Source: Halomonas sp. TD01
GTDB taxonomy: Bacteria; Pseudomonadota; Gammaproteobacteria; Pseudomonadales; Halomonadaceae
Direction of reading: 5' to 3'
Assembly: GCF_923868895.1 (NCBI RefSeq)
Contig: NZ_OV350343.1
Span: 1-64,000, forward strand
Length of the DNA stretch: 64,000 bases
Part shown: in pieces, positions 54,953-64,000 of the stretch
Layout: every line of letters starts with the position of its first letter
How positions within the stretch are numbered: the first letter of the stretch is position 1
Program-made: the position numbers and the translations under genes
The notes under the pieces: model-generated
Database searches by the model: none
Told to the model about the DNA's origin: nothing
The model's input: only the letters and a program-made list of their open reading frames with translations

Positions 54953-56533
54953 ATGCGTCGCACTATCTTACTGGGTCTGGTAGCTACGTGCGTCGCGTTT
55001 AGCTCCCCTGTCTTCAGCAAAGAGCAATTGGTCTTGGCAATAGGCGGCGAGCCCGAGCAGGGATTCGATCCACTACTTGGCTGGGGTCAGTACGGTAGCC
55101 CTCTTTTTCAATCGACACTGCTGACCCGCGGCCGTGACCTCACCCCAGAAGCCGGTTTGGCTACCGCGTGGACACTGTCAGAAGATCAGCTCACTTGGAC
55201 ACTCACCCTGCGCGGTGATGCCCGCTTTAGCGACGGCACACCGCTGACTGCCGAGGATGTTGCTTACACCTTTAATGCCGCAAAGCAAGCAGGCGGCCGG
55301 GCCGATTTAAGCGCACTGGACAAAGCGAGCGCCATCGATGATACAACCTTGGAACTCTCTTTAAGCGCGCCGCGTATTACCTTTATCGATCAGTTGATGA
55401 CGCTTGGCATCGTTCCTGACGCCAGCAGAGAAAACGGTTATCGCGAAGGTTACGGCAGACAACCGATAGGCTCAGGCCCTTATCGCTTAGTTGAATGGCA
55501 AGAGGGTGAGCAACTAATCGTTGAGCGAAACCCTTTTTTTCATGACACCTTGCCGGCCTTTGAACGGCTGGTGTTTGTATTTACTGGCGAGGAGGCTACG
55601 TTAAGCGCGGCCCATGCCAGGCAGCTCGACCTTGCTGCCGTACCGCCAGCGCTAGCCACCAACCTACCTGCTCACATGCAGCGCATTGCGATGGAAAGCG
55701 TTGATAATCGTGGAATTTTGTTCCCTATGCAGCCTGCCACAGGCGAGCAGGCCCCATCCGGCGCTCCTATCGGCAACGATGTAACTGCCGATGGTGCGAT
55801 TCGCCGGGCGGTTAACCTTATCCTGGATCGAGACACCCTCGTTGACGTCGCCCTTAATGGCTTTGGGCGTCCCGCGTTCGGCCCTGCCGATGGGCTACCT
55901 TGGAGCCTTGATGACGAAGCCTTTGCAGCGCCCGATAGTGAACGCGCCAATGCGCTACTTGATGCCGCAGGCTGGGAACGCCGTGCCGACGGGCTACGCT
56001 ATAAAAACGACCAGCCCGCACGTTTTCGCTTAACCTACCCTGCCAGCGACACCACTCGCCAACTGCTCGCTCAGGTAAGCGCCGAAATGGTACGCCCCCT
56101 GGGCATTGAGATGCAGCCGACAGGGCGCCACTGGGACGAAATACAGCGTGAAGCATTGCACCAAGACGCCATTGTGTTCGGCTTTGGCAGTCACAGCCCA
56201 CAAGAGGTGTACTACCTGTTTCATAGCCAGCACGCAGGATTTGGCTTCTATAACAGTGGCTACTACTCAAACGCGACGGTGGATAGCCACCTAGAAGCCG
56301 CTCAAGCGGCCGCAGGGGCAGAAGAAGCTAACCGCCATTGGCAAGCCGCCCAATGGGATGGCAATACGGGCTATGGATTTAGAGGCGATGCTAGTTGGGC
56401 ATGGATGGTTAACCTCACCCATGTATATGCCGCCAACACTTGTCTGGATCTTGGAGAGTTAGGCATTGCTCCTCACGGCCACGGCTGGCCGATTACCGCC
56501 AACCTGCTTGAATGGCGCTGGACGTGCGATTGA
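54953..56533 (+). CDS. nikA: Nickel ABC transporter substrate-binding protein
   Basis: A 526-residue periplasmic family-5 binding protein. A signal peptide covers about residues 1-22 (ending VFSKEQ). LTWTLTLRGDARFSDGTPLTAEDV is the family block, and IGSGPYRLVEWQEGE a later one. The operator and NikR identify nickel (probably as a chelate) as the likely cargo, although family-5 proteins also bind peptides. First gene of nikABCDE. Confidence 0.88.
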   Translation: MRRTILLGLVATCVAFSSPVFSKEQLVLAIGGEPEQGFDPLLGWGQYGSPLFQSTLLTRGRDLTPEAGLATAWTLSEDQLTWTLTLRGDARFSDGTPLTAEDVAYTFNAAKQAGGRADLSALDKASAIDDTTLELSLSAPRITFIDQLMTLGIVPDASRENGYREGYGRQPIGSGPYRLVEWQEGEQLIVERNPFFHDTLPAFERLVFVFTGEEATLSAAHARQLDLAAVPPALATNLPAHMQRIAMESVDNRGILFPMQPATGEQAPSGAPIGNDVTADGAIRRAVNLILDRDTLVDVALNGFGRPAFGPADGLPWSLDDEAFAAPDSERANALLDAAGWERRADGLRYKNDQPARFRLTYPASDTTRQLLAQVSAEMVRPLGIEMQPTGRHWDEIQREALHQDAIVFGFGSHSPQEVYYLFHSQHAGFGFYNSGYYSNATVDSHLEAAQAAAGAEEANRHWQAAQWDGNTGYGFRGDASWAWMVNLTHVYAANTCLDLGELGIAPHGHGWPITANLLEWRWTCD

Positions 56534-57504
56534 TTAAGACACTGGCCAGCCGTTTAGTACGGCTAGCATTGGTATTGCTGTGCGTTGCGATAGTGACGTT
56601 TGGGTTAGTCATGCTCTCACCTATTGATCCTGTGGATGCCTATCTTGGCCCTCAAATGGCGCAGGTAAGCCCCGAACAGCGCGCACTGATCGCAGAAAAA
56701 TGGGGCTTTGACACCTCGCCTGCCGTTCAATTTGGTCATTGGCTAAGCCAATTGATAAGTGGCGATTTAGGCTGGAGCCATATCTACAATCAACCGGTTA
56801 ACGAGGTTATCAGCCAGCGTTTCCAACGCTCTTTTATCTTGCTGGGTAGCGCTTGGCTAATGTCGTTGCTTGTCGGTTTTGCGCTGGGTGTTATCGCAGG
56901 TGCTAAAGAAGGCTCACTACTTGACCGGCTGATTAGTGGCTACGCCTATATAATCGCCTCAACACCTGCTTTTTGGCTTGGCATGCTGGCTGTACTACTG
57001 TTTTCCGTTCATCTCGGCTGGACGCCAACCTGCTGCGCCGGGCCTGTAGGAGTACTCAACCAAGACGTCAGCACGCTGACGCGATTACACCATTTGATAC
57101 TACCGATAACGACACTGGCCCTGCTAGGCATCGCTACCGTCACCCTTCATACCCGCGCACGCATGATAGCGCTGATGAACTCCGACATCGCCCTTCACGC
57201 TTTTGCCCAAGGAGCCAGCCGATCAGATATCGCCTGGCGTCATGGCCTACGTCATGCCAGTCTCCCGGCACTAACGCTCGCTTTTGCTTCGCTGGGAGAG
57301 TTGTTTGGCGGCTCAATACTAATTGAGCAGGTATTTGCCTACCCCGGCCTTGGACAAGCCACTGTTGAAGCGGGACTACGTAGTGATGTTCCCTTACTTC
57401 TTGGGATAGCGCTGTTTACCGCGCTGTTTGTCAGTGTCGGCAATCTGATCGCAGATAGCCTGTATCCACTTATCGACCCACGTATGGCACAGGAACAACC
57501 ATGA
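56512..57504 (+). CDS. nikB: Nickel ABC transporter permease NikB
   Basis: A 330-residue inner-membrane permease with six predicted membrane segments and the family loop GASRSDIAWRHGLRHASLPAL, which contacts the ATPase. It overlaps nikA by 22 bp; ATG 56512 or GTG 56524 could be the start. GWTPTCCAGP around residue 173 is a Cys pair seen in related metal importers. Confidence 0.88.
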   Translation: MALDVRLIKTLASRLVRLALVLLCVAIVTFGLVMLSPIDPVDAYLGPQMAQVSPEQRALIAEKWGFDTSPAVQFGHWLSQLISGDLGWSHIYNQPVNEVISQRFQRSFILLGSAWLMSLLVGFALGVIAGAKEGSLLDRLISGYAYIIASTPAFWLGMLAVLLFSVHLGWTPTCCAGPVGVLNQDVSTLTRLHHLILPITTLALLGIATVTLHTRARMIALMNSDIALHAFAQGASRSDIAWRHGLRHASLPALTLAFASLGELFGGSILIEQVFAYPGLGQATVEAGLRSDVPLLLGIALFTALFVSVGNLIADSLYPLIDPRMAQEQP

Positions 57505-58301
57505 AGGTGGCGCAACCACGCTTAGCTGCCGCTGGCTATATTAGCCTACTACTCATCCTGTTGGTTGTGCTGATGAGCAGCTCATGGTGGTCGGGTAATA
57601 GCGCAGCACTAATGCAATTTGATGCTCGCCTTATGCCACCCAGTGCCAACCATTGGTTGGGCACCGATGCCCTGGGTCGCGAGTTGTGGGCGCGAACCCT
57701 TGCTGGGCTAAGGCTCAGCTTTTGGGTCGGGCTAAGCGCCGCGCTACTCGGCACACTGATTGCGTTAACGCTAGCGACGCTTGCCACTCTTTCAACCACG
57801 TTAGACACTCTCGTCAGCCTGCTAATTGACACGCTGTTAAGCGTACCGCATCTGATATTACTACTGCTGTTAGCTTTTGCTTTAGGCGGTGGTACACAGG
57901 CGGTGATTATTGCGGTGGCGCTGACCCACTGGCCAAGCTTAGCCAGAATACTGAGGGCGGAACTCTTATCCCTACGCCATGCCCCCTATGTCGCTATTTC
58001 TCAGGCACTAGGAAAAAGCCGCCGCTTTATTTTGGTACACCACTTACTCCCCCACTTACTCCCCCAGTGCATTGTTGGCGCGCTGCTACTGTTTCCTCAC
58101 GCCATTTTGCATGAAGCCGCACTGACTTTTCTGGGCGTGGGTTTAGACCCTACCCAGCCCGCTATTGGGGTATTACTAGCCGATGCCATGCGTTACTTAA
58201 CAGGGGGCTTTTGGTGGTTGGGGGTCTTTCCAGGTCTGGGGTTACTGCTGATGGTGCTATCGATTGATCGTTTAGCGGCGCAATTACGTCGCGCTCTATA
58301 A
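57501..58301 (+). CDS. nikC: Nickel ABC transporter permease NikC
   Basis: A 266-residue permease with the DPP/OPP-C pattern HWLGTDALGRELWARTLAGLR and the EAA-like loop ISQALGKSRRFILVHHLLPHL. It overlaps nikB by 4 bp (ATGA), fixing the start. Confidence 0.88.
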   Translation: MKVAQPRLAAAGYISLLLILLVVLMSSSWWSGNSAALMQFDARLMPPSANHWLGTDALGRELWARTLAGLRLSFWVGLSAALLGTLIALTLATLATLSTTLDTLVSLLIDTLLSVPHLILLLLLAFALGGGTQAVIIAVALTHWPSLARILRAELLSLRHAPYVAISQALGKSRRFILVHHLLPHLLPQCIVGALLLFPHAILHEAALTFLGVGLDPTQPAIGVLLADAMRYLTGGFWWLGVFPGLGLLLMVLSIDRLAAQLRRAL

Positions 58302-58316
58302 CGGGAGGAAGCTAGC

Positions 58317-59183
58317 GTGCTGAATATAGAAAACCTAACCCTGCAATTGCCCTACTACAAGCAGTGGTGGCGACGAGAGTGGACCACCTGCGTTGATAAC
58401 CTGTCGTTAAGCCTACAACCCGGTGAAATACATGCGGTGATTGGCGCCTCAGGTGCGGGGAAAAGCCTGCTAGCCTATACGATTATGGGGTTACTGCCGG
58501 AAGGGGCAAAAACTAGCGGTCAGCTATTTTTTAAAAATACACGGTTGACTACTGAGCGCCAACGCCAGCTAAGAGGCCGCCAGCTAGCGCTTATTCCGCA
58601 ATCACTCAATGCCCTGGACCCCCTCGTTAGCAGCCAACGCCAAGTCAGCTGGGCGGCTCGCCGAGCAGGGCAAAGCAAAACAGTCGCTTGGCACAACGCA
58701 GAACGCGCACTACACCATTACCAGCTCAATCAACATGCCCAGCAGGCTTACCCCCATCAGCTTTCAGGCGGTATGGCGCGGCGCGTTTTAGCCGCCATGG
58801 CCCAGATAGGTAGCGCCAGCCTGATTATTGCCGACGAACCAAGCGTAGGGTTGGATCCTCAACAGCGCGACCGCGTATTGGCCTCTTTAAAGGCGCTTGC
58901 ACTTGAGGGAAAGGCGGTCATGCTAATTACCCATGATTTGCGCAATGCGTTACCCATTGCCGACCACGTAACAATACTACGCCAAGGGCAGTGCATTGAA
59001 ACCACCCACGCAAGCGCCTTTCAAGGCAACGGGGAACAGCTTAAAAGCCCCTATGCTAGCGCACTATGGAACGCTCTACCCGACAACGCCTTTAGCACTC
59101 ATATGAGCGCCAATAAAAATGCCAACGAGCGCGCTACCCTTGCTGACGTCTCGGGCCTTGCTAAGGAGCCAATCATTGCTTGA
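58317..59183 (+). CDS. nikD: Nickel ABC transporter ATPase NikD
   Basis: A 288-residue ATPase. Walker A GASGAGKSLLAYTIMG, signature LSGGMARRVLAAMA, Walker B LIIADEPSVGLD, switch His in LITHDLRNA. GTG start after GGGAGGA. Its C-terminus contains the nikE ribosome site. Confidence 0.9.
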   Translation: MLNIENLTLQLPYYKQWWRREWTTCVDNLSLSLQPGEIHAVIGASGAGKSLLAYTIMGLLPEGAKTSGQLFFKNTRLTTERQRQLRGRQLALIPQSLNALDPLVSSQRQVSWAARRAGQSKTVAWHNAERALHHYQLNQHAQQAYPHQLSGGMARRVLAAMAQIGSASLIIADEPSVGLDPQQRDRVLASLKALALEGKAVMLITHDLRNALPIADHVTILRQGQCIETTHASAFQGNGEQLKSPYASALWNALPDNAFSTHMSANKNANERATLADVSGLAKEPIIA

Positions 59184-59808
59184 TGCGCGAAAACTCACCT
59201 TTGGGTTCCATTCACAAGTACCGCTATTAGCACAACTTTCACTACAGCTTGAACGAGGTGAATGGTTGGGGCTAAGCGGTGACTCAGGGGCGGGCAAGTC
59301 TACGCTCGGTAAACTCTTGGCTGGCTTACTGCCACCCCAACAGGGTGAGATTTACGCCGACGGTAAGCCATTGCCCACTTATGGGCTGCGGCCGGTACAG
59401 TGGTTACCGCAATCACCGGAACTTGCCGTCAACCCGCGCTGGCGAGTAAAGAAACTTCTCAGCGAAGCATGGTGTCCTTCCGAGTCATTGATGCAGGACT
59501 TTGGCATTCAGCCTGATTGGCTATCTCGCTTTCCAAGCGCCTTATCTGGCGGAGAATTACAGCGGGTATGTGTATTACGAGCGTTAGCCCCCGGCGTGCG
59601 CTATCTGATTGCAGATGAAATCTCAACCATGCTCGACCCTATCACCCAAGTGGAACTATGGCAGGCGGTGAGAAAAGTTGCCGACCGTCACCAACTTGGC
59701 GTGTTAGTGATCAGCCATGACACAGCGCTGCTAGCCCGATTATGCACTCAAAGACTCCATTTAGTGCAAGGCACGCTAGCGCCGCTCACGACCCTCGAAG
59801 CGCAATAA
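59176..59808 (+). CDS. nikE: Nickel ABC transporter ATPase NikE
   Basis: A 210-residue ATPase, shorter than the usual ~260 residues at the C-terminus. TTG 59176 is chosen because AAGGAG (59163-59168) lies seven bases before it; it overlaps nikD by 8 bp. Walker A SGDSGAGKSTLGKLLAG, signature LSGGELQRVCVLRAL, Walker B YLIADEISTMLD. Confidence 0.85.
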   Translation: MLDARKLTFGFHSQVPLLAQLSLQLERGEWLGLSGDSGAGKSTLGKLLAGLLPPQQGEIYADGKPLPTYGLRPVQWLPQSPELAVNPRWRVKKLLSEAWCPSESLMQDFGIQPDWLSRFPSALSGGELQRVCVLRALAPGVRYLIADEISTMLDPITQVELWQAVRKVADRHQLGVLVISHDTALLARLCTQRLHLVQGTLAPLTTLEAQ

Positions 59809-60963
59809 ACCAATGCTAATGGCCAGCGTGACGCAAAGCAGTAACCAAGACCCCACCGCTACGCCCTGCCACTGCGCCCAGCGCCAAAATGGCTCTAACC
59901 AAAACCCACCAACACTTGCCCCAAGATAATAAAATACTAAGTAAAGCGCTGAGGCACTGCCCCGTGCACCTTGGGCATAGCGCCCTACCCAGCTAGAGGC
60001 CAGTGAGTGCGCTAAGAAAAAACCAAACGCGTTAATGGTTAAACCAACGATGATCAGCGGCAAAGAATTGGCCAGCGTTACCGCTGTGCCCAACATTAAA
60101 ATAACAATGCCCGCGCTCATACAGCTCGCGGGTGAAAAGCGTCCTGCTAATCGGCCTGAAACCGTGGAACCAAACGTACCGCCCAGGTAAGTCAGGAAAA
60201 TCAATCCTAAGCTGCTAGCCGCTAATTGATAGGGCTTATCAGCCAAGCGAAACGTAATATAGCTGTACTGATTGATAAAAATTAGAAAGTTAATTCCGCC
60301 CAGGCAATAAGCCGCCAATAACACCGGCGTGCGCAAATGCCCGAGCAGACCAGCAACCGCTTGCCGCAACTTGAAGCGCTTGGGTGTAAAGGCCCGACTA
60401 TTGGGTAGCAAACGCCAAAAAACCGCGCACCCCACCACCGTCATAATCCCTACGGCTAAAAACGCCGCTGAGGGGCCACCTAAAGCCGCCGCGCCACCGC
60501 CTACAATTCGGCCACCAATACCGCCCAACGAATTGGCGCCAATATACAAGCCAACCGCACTAAGTAAGGCAGGTTTTTCAAACTCATCCCCCATCCAAGC
60601 AATGGCAACAGCAGGCAACCCTCCCAGCACAAAGCCCTGCAGTAACCGCAGTAGTAATAAGCTTTCAAACGTAGGTGCAAAGGCCAATGCGAGGGAGAAC
60701 CCGCCTGCTAATAGCAACGTGATGCGCATAATAGCTTCACGACCAATCGCATCAGAAAGAGGGCCAAATACGAGTAGCGCGAAGGCAAGGGAGAGTGTTG
60801 ATGCAGACATCAAGAAACTAACACCTAGGGTAGAAACCCCATAGGTGTCTTTCAGACCGGGCAGCAGCGGTTGCGGTACATACAAGTTGATAAAAACGAG
60901 GAACGACCCCAAGCAAAGAGCCGCTGTCGCGCGCCACCAGGCGCGCGTTCTAGCTTCAATCAT
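59776..60963 (-). CDS. MFS efflux transporter (YnfM-like)
   Basis: A 395-residue major-facilitator protein with twelve hydrophobic segments. The motif GPLSDAIGREAIMRITLLLAGG follows segment 2 (motif A), and LLLLRLLQGFVLGGLPAVAI is motif B-like. It resembles the YnfM/AraJ group of sugar or drug efflux proteins; substrate unknown. Its end overlaps the nikE end on the other strand. Confidence 0.85.
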   Translation of the reverse strand: MIEARTRAWWRATAALCLGSFLVFINLYVPQPLLPGLKDTYGVSTLGVSFLMSASTLSLAFALLVFGPLSDAIGREAIMRITLLLAGGFSLALAFAPTFESLLLLRLLQGFVLGGLPAVAIAWMGDEFEKPALLSAVGLYIGANSLGGIGGRIVGGGAAALGGPSAAFLAVGIMTVVGCAVFWRLLPNSRAFTPKRFKLRQAVAGLLGHLRTPVLLAAYCLGGINFLIFINQYSYITFRLADKPYQLAASSLGLIFLTYLGGTFGSTVSGRLAGRFSPASCMSAGIVILMLGTAVTLANSLPLIIVGLTINAFGFFLAHSLASSWVGRYAQGARGSASALYLVFYYLGASVGGFWLEPFWRWAQWQGVAVGSWLLLCVTLAISIGLLRFEGRERR

Positions 60964-60999
60964 GCGGTGTCCACGTTATACAAAACTAATAGCAGACAT

Positions 61000-61638
61000 T
61001 TACTGCATATAGCGGCTACTAAGCTGGGCAAGGTTGGTCGGCTCTAGCGCGCGCCGAGACTGCCAATAATAGCGCTGCCAGTAGCTGTTATCCAAACGGG
61101 AGATCATTACCCCCTTGGAAGAGGAAGCGTGTAAAAAGCGGCCATCGCCTACATAAATGCCCACATGGTTGTATTGGCCAGGGGGACGGAAGAAGACCAG
61201 ATCGCCCGCCTGCAGCTCTTGGCGGTCGATCGGGCGTCCCTCATGTACTTGATCATAGGTAGAGCGTGGCAGCTCTAAATTAAACGTGTCACGAAAAACA
61301 TTTCTTACCAGAGCAGAACAATCAATGCCTTGCTCCGAGGTACCACCAATTCGGTACGGCGTCCCTGCCCATCGCTGATGCTGTTCTAAAAGCGCTTGGC
61401 GAATGATCGTAGGTGGCGGCGTCTGAAGGCTACGCAGTTGGCCAGTGGCGTTACTGACCGGAGACATTGCAAGGCTTTCACCTTTTGCCAATCCCGGCAG
61501 CGCCATTGAGAAATAATTCTCGGGTGGCTCCATGCCCTGGCGTGAGGCAGAGCCCGCACAACCAGCTAAAACAGCGACAACAGCACAAACACTTACAACA
61601 CGGACAGCGGTCACAGCGGGGTGTGGCGACGCAACCAT
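61000..61638 (-). CDS. NlpC/P60 lipoprotein, MepS/Spr-like
   Basis: A 212-residue outer-membrane lipoprotein. ATG 61638 follows GAGG by eight bases; the lipobox is VLAGC (about Cys27). The NlpC/P60 domain has catalytic Cys in GIDCSALV, His in YNHVGIYV and a third His in FLHASS, as in peptidoglycan endopeptidases of the MepS/Spr type. It probably cleaves cell-wall cross-links. Confidence 0.9.
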   Translation of the reverse strand: MVASPHPAVTAVRVVSVCAVVAVLAGCAGSASRQGMEPPENYFSMALPGLAKGESLAMSPVSNATGQLRSLQTPPPTIIRQALLEQHQRWAGTPYRIGGTSEQGIDCSALVRNVFRDTFNLELPRSTYDQVHEGRPIDRQELQAGDLVFFRPPGQYNHVGIYVGDGRFLHASSSKGVMISRLDNSYWQRYYWQSRRALEPTNLAQLSSRYMQ

Positions 61639-61744
61639 GCGATTAACCTCGTAACAATAGAAATGTTTATGGGAATGACGTTTGAAAAAACTCATTTTTT
61701 TCAAACCCTGGACTATAAGCTAATTACCCTATGCTTGGCGAGCT

Positions 61745-64000
61745 TCAATGTAATATCCGCTGATCGCCCGGTAACGTGTCGATATGCAGCGGCGCAAAGT
61801 GGCGCGGCTTATTGCCAGGAAAATCAAGGCTCGCCCAGGGTCCAGCCAGTATTGGCGCGCCACACAACCAAGCAACTAACGCCTGTCGAAACCCCGCCAA
61901 AAAACTTTCTCGCTCGGGTGTTTCGCCCATAAAAAACGAAAAACCGGCGTACATTCCCGCGGAATACTCTTGCCAGCCAGAATAGTGATCAGCCGCCAGC
62001 TTATAAGCACGATCCAGAACTTCAGCAAAAGCTTGCCGATCTAACCAACCAAGCTGGCGCGCAGCAATCGCGAGATCGACTAATTGAGCAATATCCCAGG
62101 CAGCCATATCCACGTCGTTACAGCCATCTTCATTGCTCTGTACCCGACGCAAGCGTAGCAGGTGATGATGCTCCTCTTCGGCACAATCACCCGACTCTAA
62201 AATAGCGATTTCGGCATCTAGGCGCTCAGGGTTAAGCGTGTAGGGCGCATAGTTGATCTGATACTCCTGACGATCCCCAGATTCGAGCATAAAGGTTAAA
62301 AATTCCTGCATGTCATCAGCACTGGTCAGATGATAATGGCTTTCCACCCATTCACGGATATCGGTGCACTCTCTGGAGCTTTCCACTTGCGGTTCACTCC
62401 ACACAGCGCTGTTGAGAGGCCCAACCAGCGACATGGCAGTGAAGTGACTTAGCGTTGGCCGTTCGCCGGGTTCACACCACGCATCAGGGCGCCAATTCAA
62501 CCAGTGAAAAAGACTGCCGGGGTCTTCTAGATGCCAAGCAATTTCGTTAATCAGTGAATCATGCTCAGGCTCTGGTAGGCAGCTCTCCCAGGCAAACCAT
62601 GCTTCTAGCAGACGCTTTGGCGTGGCATAAAAGCGGCACAGGCAACTACGCAAAGCGCTGGCATGCGTCATTAGTGGCTCTCGCTCAAACAGGCTGCTAT
62701 CCAGCGCCATATGCAAGTAGAACGCGAACTTCTCTGCCAGATGAATAGTGGCGGCATGGCGGCTAACTCCTTTTACCGCATTACGCTGTTTTAGCTCGTC
62801 AGGCGTAGGTTGGCCAAAAGGTGTCTGTGACGGTGGCATAACGCCGTGTACAGCATCTGCGGCAAGCTGATTAAGATGGTGCGCTTGAGCAGGCAGCCAA
62901 TAGCGCGCTAGCGCTTGGTGCCCCTCGTCAGCATGCAGACCTAGCGAATCCTGAAGATAGACCGCCGCATCCGCGCGGCGCTGCTCCGAAATCGGCGCTG
63001 AGGGATTCAACTGACGTAGCATCACATCAGGCTCTCGCACGCTAGCCAGGGCCAGTAACCAATGATGGGAGGTGTTTCTCCACTGTTTAATACGCTCACG
63101 GGAGGCGCTGAGTGTTGACTCATCCAGCAGCGAGCTCAGCGGACATTTCCACGGACTATGAGGCGCCTGCATCAGCAGCTTATGGCGTGTACTCGGCGTC
63201 ATACCACGCCGATCAACTCCTTCAAACAGGCTTTGGCCACGCATATAGGCTTTCAGCACCGCATACCAATCATGGTAACGGCGGCTTATTAAATCAGCTG
63301 CATGTGCTGCGAGATCATCAGCCTCCGCTTGGCTTAACCAACCACAGCAAGCGCCTGCCCACGCCAATTCCACCAGTCGTAGCCAGTCCCAGGCGGCCCA
63401 CTCCAGTGGCTCGCCTTGGCTAACAAACGTAGTCAATACCGGTGCATAAGGGGCATCTGCAACAGCACTTCGTTGCCACTCTTGGCGCTGAGCATGATCC
63501 ATGGTGAGTAGCTCACGAGCTTCGATATCCCAGCTCTGGCGCTCCCCCTGGGCACTTAACCACAACATCACTTCAAGCAACTGATCGCGGTCATGAACCT
63601 GCCAGATGCGTGCTAGCCACTGGGGGGCGTCCGGCCAGTCAGCACTACTTGCTGGATGGCTGATCAAAGAGCGAAACAGAGCACATAGACGCCATGGCTG
63701 TGCTGATGAGCCTTCTGGCCAGAGCGCCTGCGGGTCTGGCAATCGCGTCAATGCTGTCTCAAGAGCTTGCCAAGTGATGCCTTCGCCTTCGCTTTCTAAA
63801 TCCGCTAACGCCTGGCAGGCATCAATAAAGCGGTCATCAGCGCCGGTTTCCCACCCTTTCACGCCCAGCGCCCGGCGCAAGTCGGAAAGCCAAGCGCGCA
63901 GGTCGCTGTAATCAGACGTAATACGACGCGTAATGTGGTGCGCCCACGTTTGCGCCTGGAATTGTGTCAGCCAGCCTGCCGCGCCTGCTAGCGCCGCCCA
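61745..64000 (-). CDS. Protein with two DUF1266-like domains (partial)
   Basis: At least 752 residues; the frame continues past the right edge. Two related segments are seen: WDWLRLVELAWAGACCGWLS...ISRRYHDWYAVLKAYMRGQSLF and, near the C-terminus, WDIAQLVDLAIAARQLGWLD...DHYSGWQEYSAGMYAGFSFF, both with the WD-x-RLV/AQLVDLA...GWL core of the DUF1266 family (E. coli YbeU/YbeR type). Function is unknown; no membrane segment is seen in the part present. The visible N-terminal residues WAALAGAAGWLTQF may lie within a longer N-terminal region. Confidence 0.8.
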   Translation of the reverse strand, partial: WAALAGAAGWLTQFQAQTWAHHITRRITSDYSDLRAWLSDLRRALGVKGWETGADDRFIDACQALADLESEGEGITWQALETALTRLPDPQALWPEGSSAQPWRLCALFRSLISHPASSADWPDAPQWLARIWQVHDRDQLLEVMLWLSAQGERQSWDIEARELLTMDHAQRQEWQRSAVADAPYAPVLTTFVSQGEPLEWAAWDWLRLVELAWAGACCGWLSQAEADDLAAHAADLISRRYHDWYAVLKAYMRGQSLFEGVDRRGMTPSTRHKLLMQAPHSPWKCPLSSLLDESTLSASRERIKQWRNTSHHWLLALASVREPDVMLRQLNPSAPISEQRRADAAVYLQDSLGLHADEGHQALARYWLPAQAHHLNQLAADAVHGVMPPSQTPFGQPTPDELKQRNAVKGVSRHAATIHLAEKFAFYLHMALDSSLFEREPLMTHASALRSCLCRFYATPKRLLEAWFAWESCLPEPEHDSLINEIAWHLEDPGSLFHWLNWRPDAWCEPGERPTLSHFTAMSLVGPLNSAVWSEPQVESSRECTDIREWVESHYHLTSADDMQEFLTFMLESGDRQEYQINYAPYTLNPERLDAEIAILESGDCAEEEHHHLLRLRRVQSNEDGCNDVDMAAWDIAQLVDLAIAARQLGWLDRQAFAEVLDRAYKLAADHYSGWQEYSAGMYAGFSFFMGETPERESFLAGFRQALVAWLCGAPILAGPWASLDFPGNKPRHFAPLHIDTLPGDQRILH

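Noticed and set aside
59119..59175. Earlier ATG for NikE giving a 229-residue protein
   Set aside because: It has no ribosome site and overlaps nikD by 65 bp; the extension does not resemble an ATPase N-terminus.

Overview
The window reads as a chromosomal segment of a moderately GC-rich gammaproteobacterium. Several protein sequences and gene-order blocks point to the Halomonadaceae (Halomonas/Vreelandella type): a 1607-residue NAD-glutamate dehydrogenase, a monomeric isocitrate dehydrogenase, a ~530-residue isocitrate lyase, the aat-bpt-infA-clpA-clpS-icd neighbourhood, and rmf beside pyrD. The genus is an inference from these features; no 16S gene is present.

Region 1 (1 to about 6361) is the end of an integrated genetic element inserted at the 3' end of a tRNA-Ser(GGA) gene. 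It encodes a P4-type tyrosine integrase, an unrecognised A/T-rich 219-residue protein, an AlpA-like regulator, then a run of six small genes ending in an HUH rolling-circle replication endonuclease and a small basic protein. In this run nearly every stop codon overlaps the next start by 4 bp. A set of repeated CCTATTTG/CTTGCACAC motifs surrounds the operon promoter. The far end of the element lies outside the window, so whether it is a phage satellite, a plasmid-like element or a prophage cannot be decided here.

Region 2 (6.5-11.2 kb) holds core housekeeping genes on the minus strand (thioesterase, YdjA-type nitroreductase, QueF, the YadGH ABC exporter) and a tandem tRNA array, (Glu-Gly)x3, with a decayed seventh unit and one strong stringent-type promoter. 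Region 3 (11.4-21.3 kb) has a gamma-glutamyltransferase gene behind a near-consensus sigma-54 promoter and an inverted repeat, followed by msrB, ylqF/rbgA, alaA, htpX, pdxB, a stand-alone WGR-like protein, a glutaredoxin-like protein and rlmKL. Region 4 (21.6-30.8 kb) has rmf, pyrD, the large NAD-GDH, trmA, murI and a hemerythrin-like protein that has lost expected metal ligands.

Region 5 (31-44.2 kb) contains rarA, lolA, ftsK, the two N-end-rule transferases aat and bpt, infA, and clpA-clpS, so the N-end-rule transferases and the ClpS adaptor and ClpA unfoldase of the same degradation route are encoded close together, followed by icd. Region 6 (44.4-53.7 kb) carries rluE-nudJ-mnmA-hflD-purB-roxA-GNAT in one direction, then aceA behind an elaborate upstream region with three 15-bp phased repeats, and a SlyB-like lipoprotein. 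Region 7 (53.9-59.8 kb) is a nickel module: a SlyD-type FKBP, NikR, a perfect NikR operator, and nikABCDE. The window ends with an MFS transporter, an NlpC/P60 lipoprotein and a protein with two DUF1266-like domains that runs off the right edge.

Most of the window is ordinary core genome. The most unusual material is the integrated element, the sigma-54/GGT locus, the aceA upstream repeats, the stand-alone WGR-like protein and the degenerate hemerythrin.
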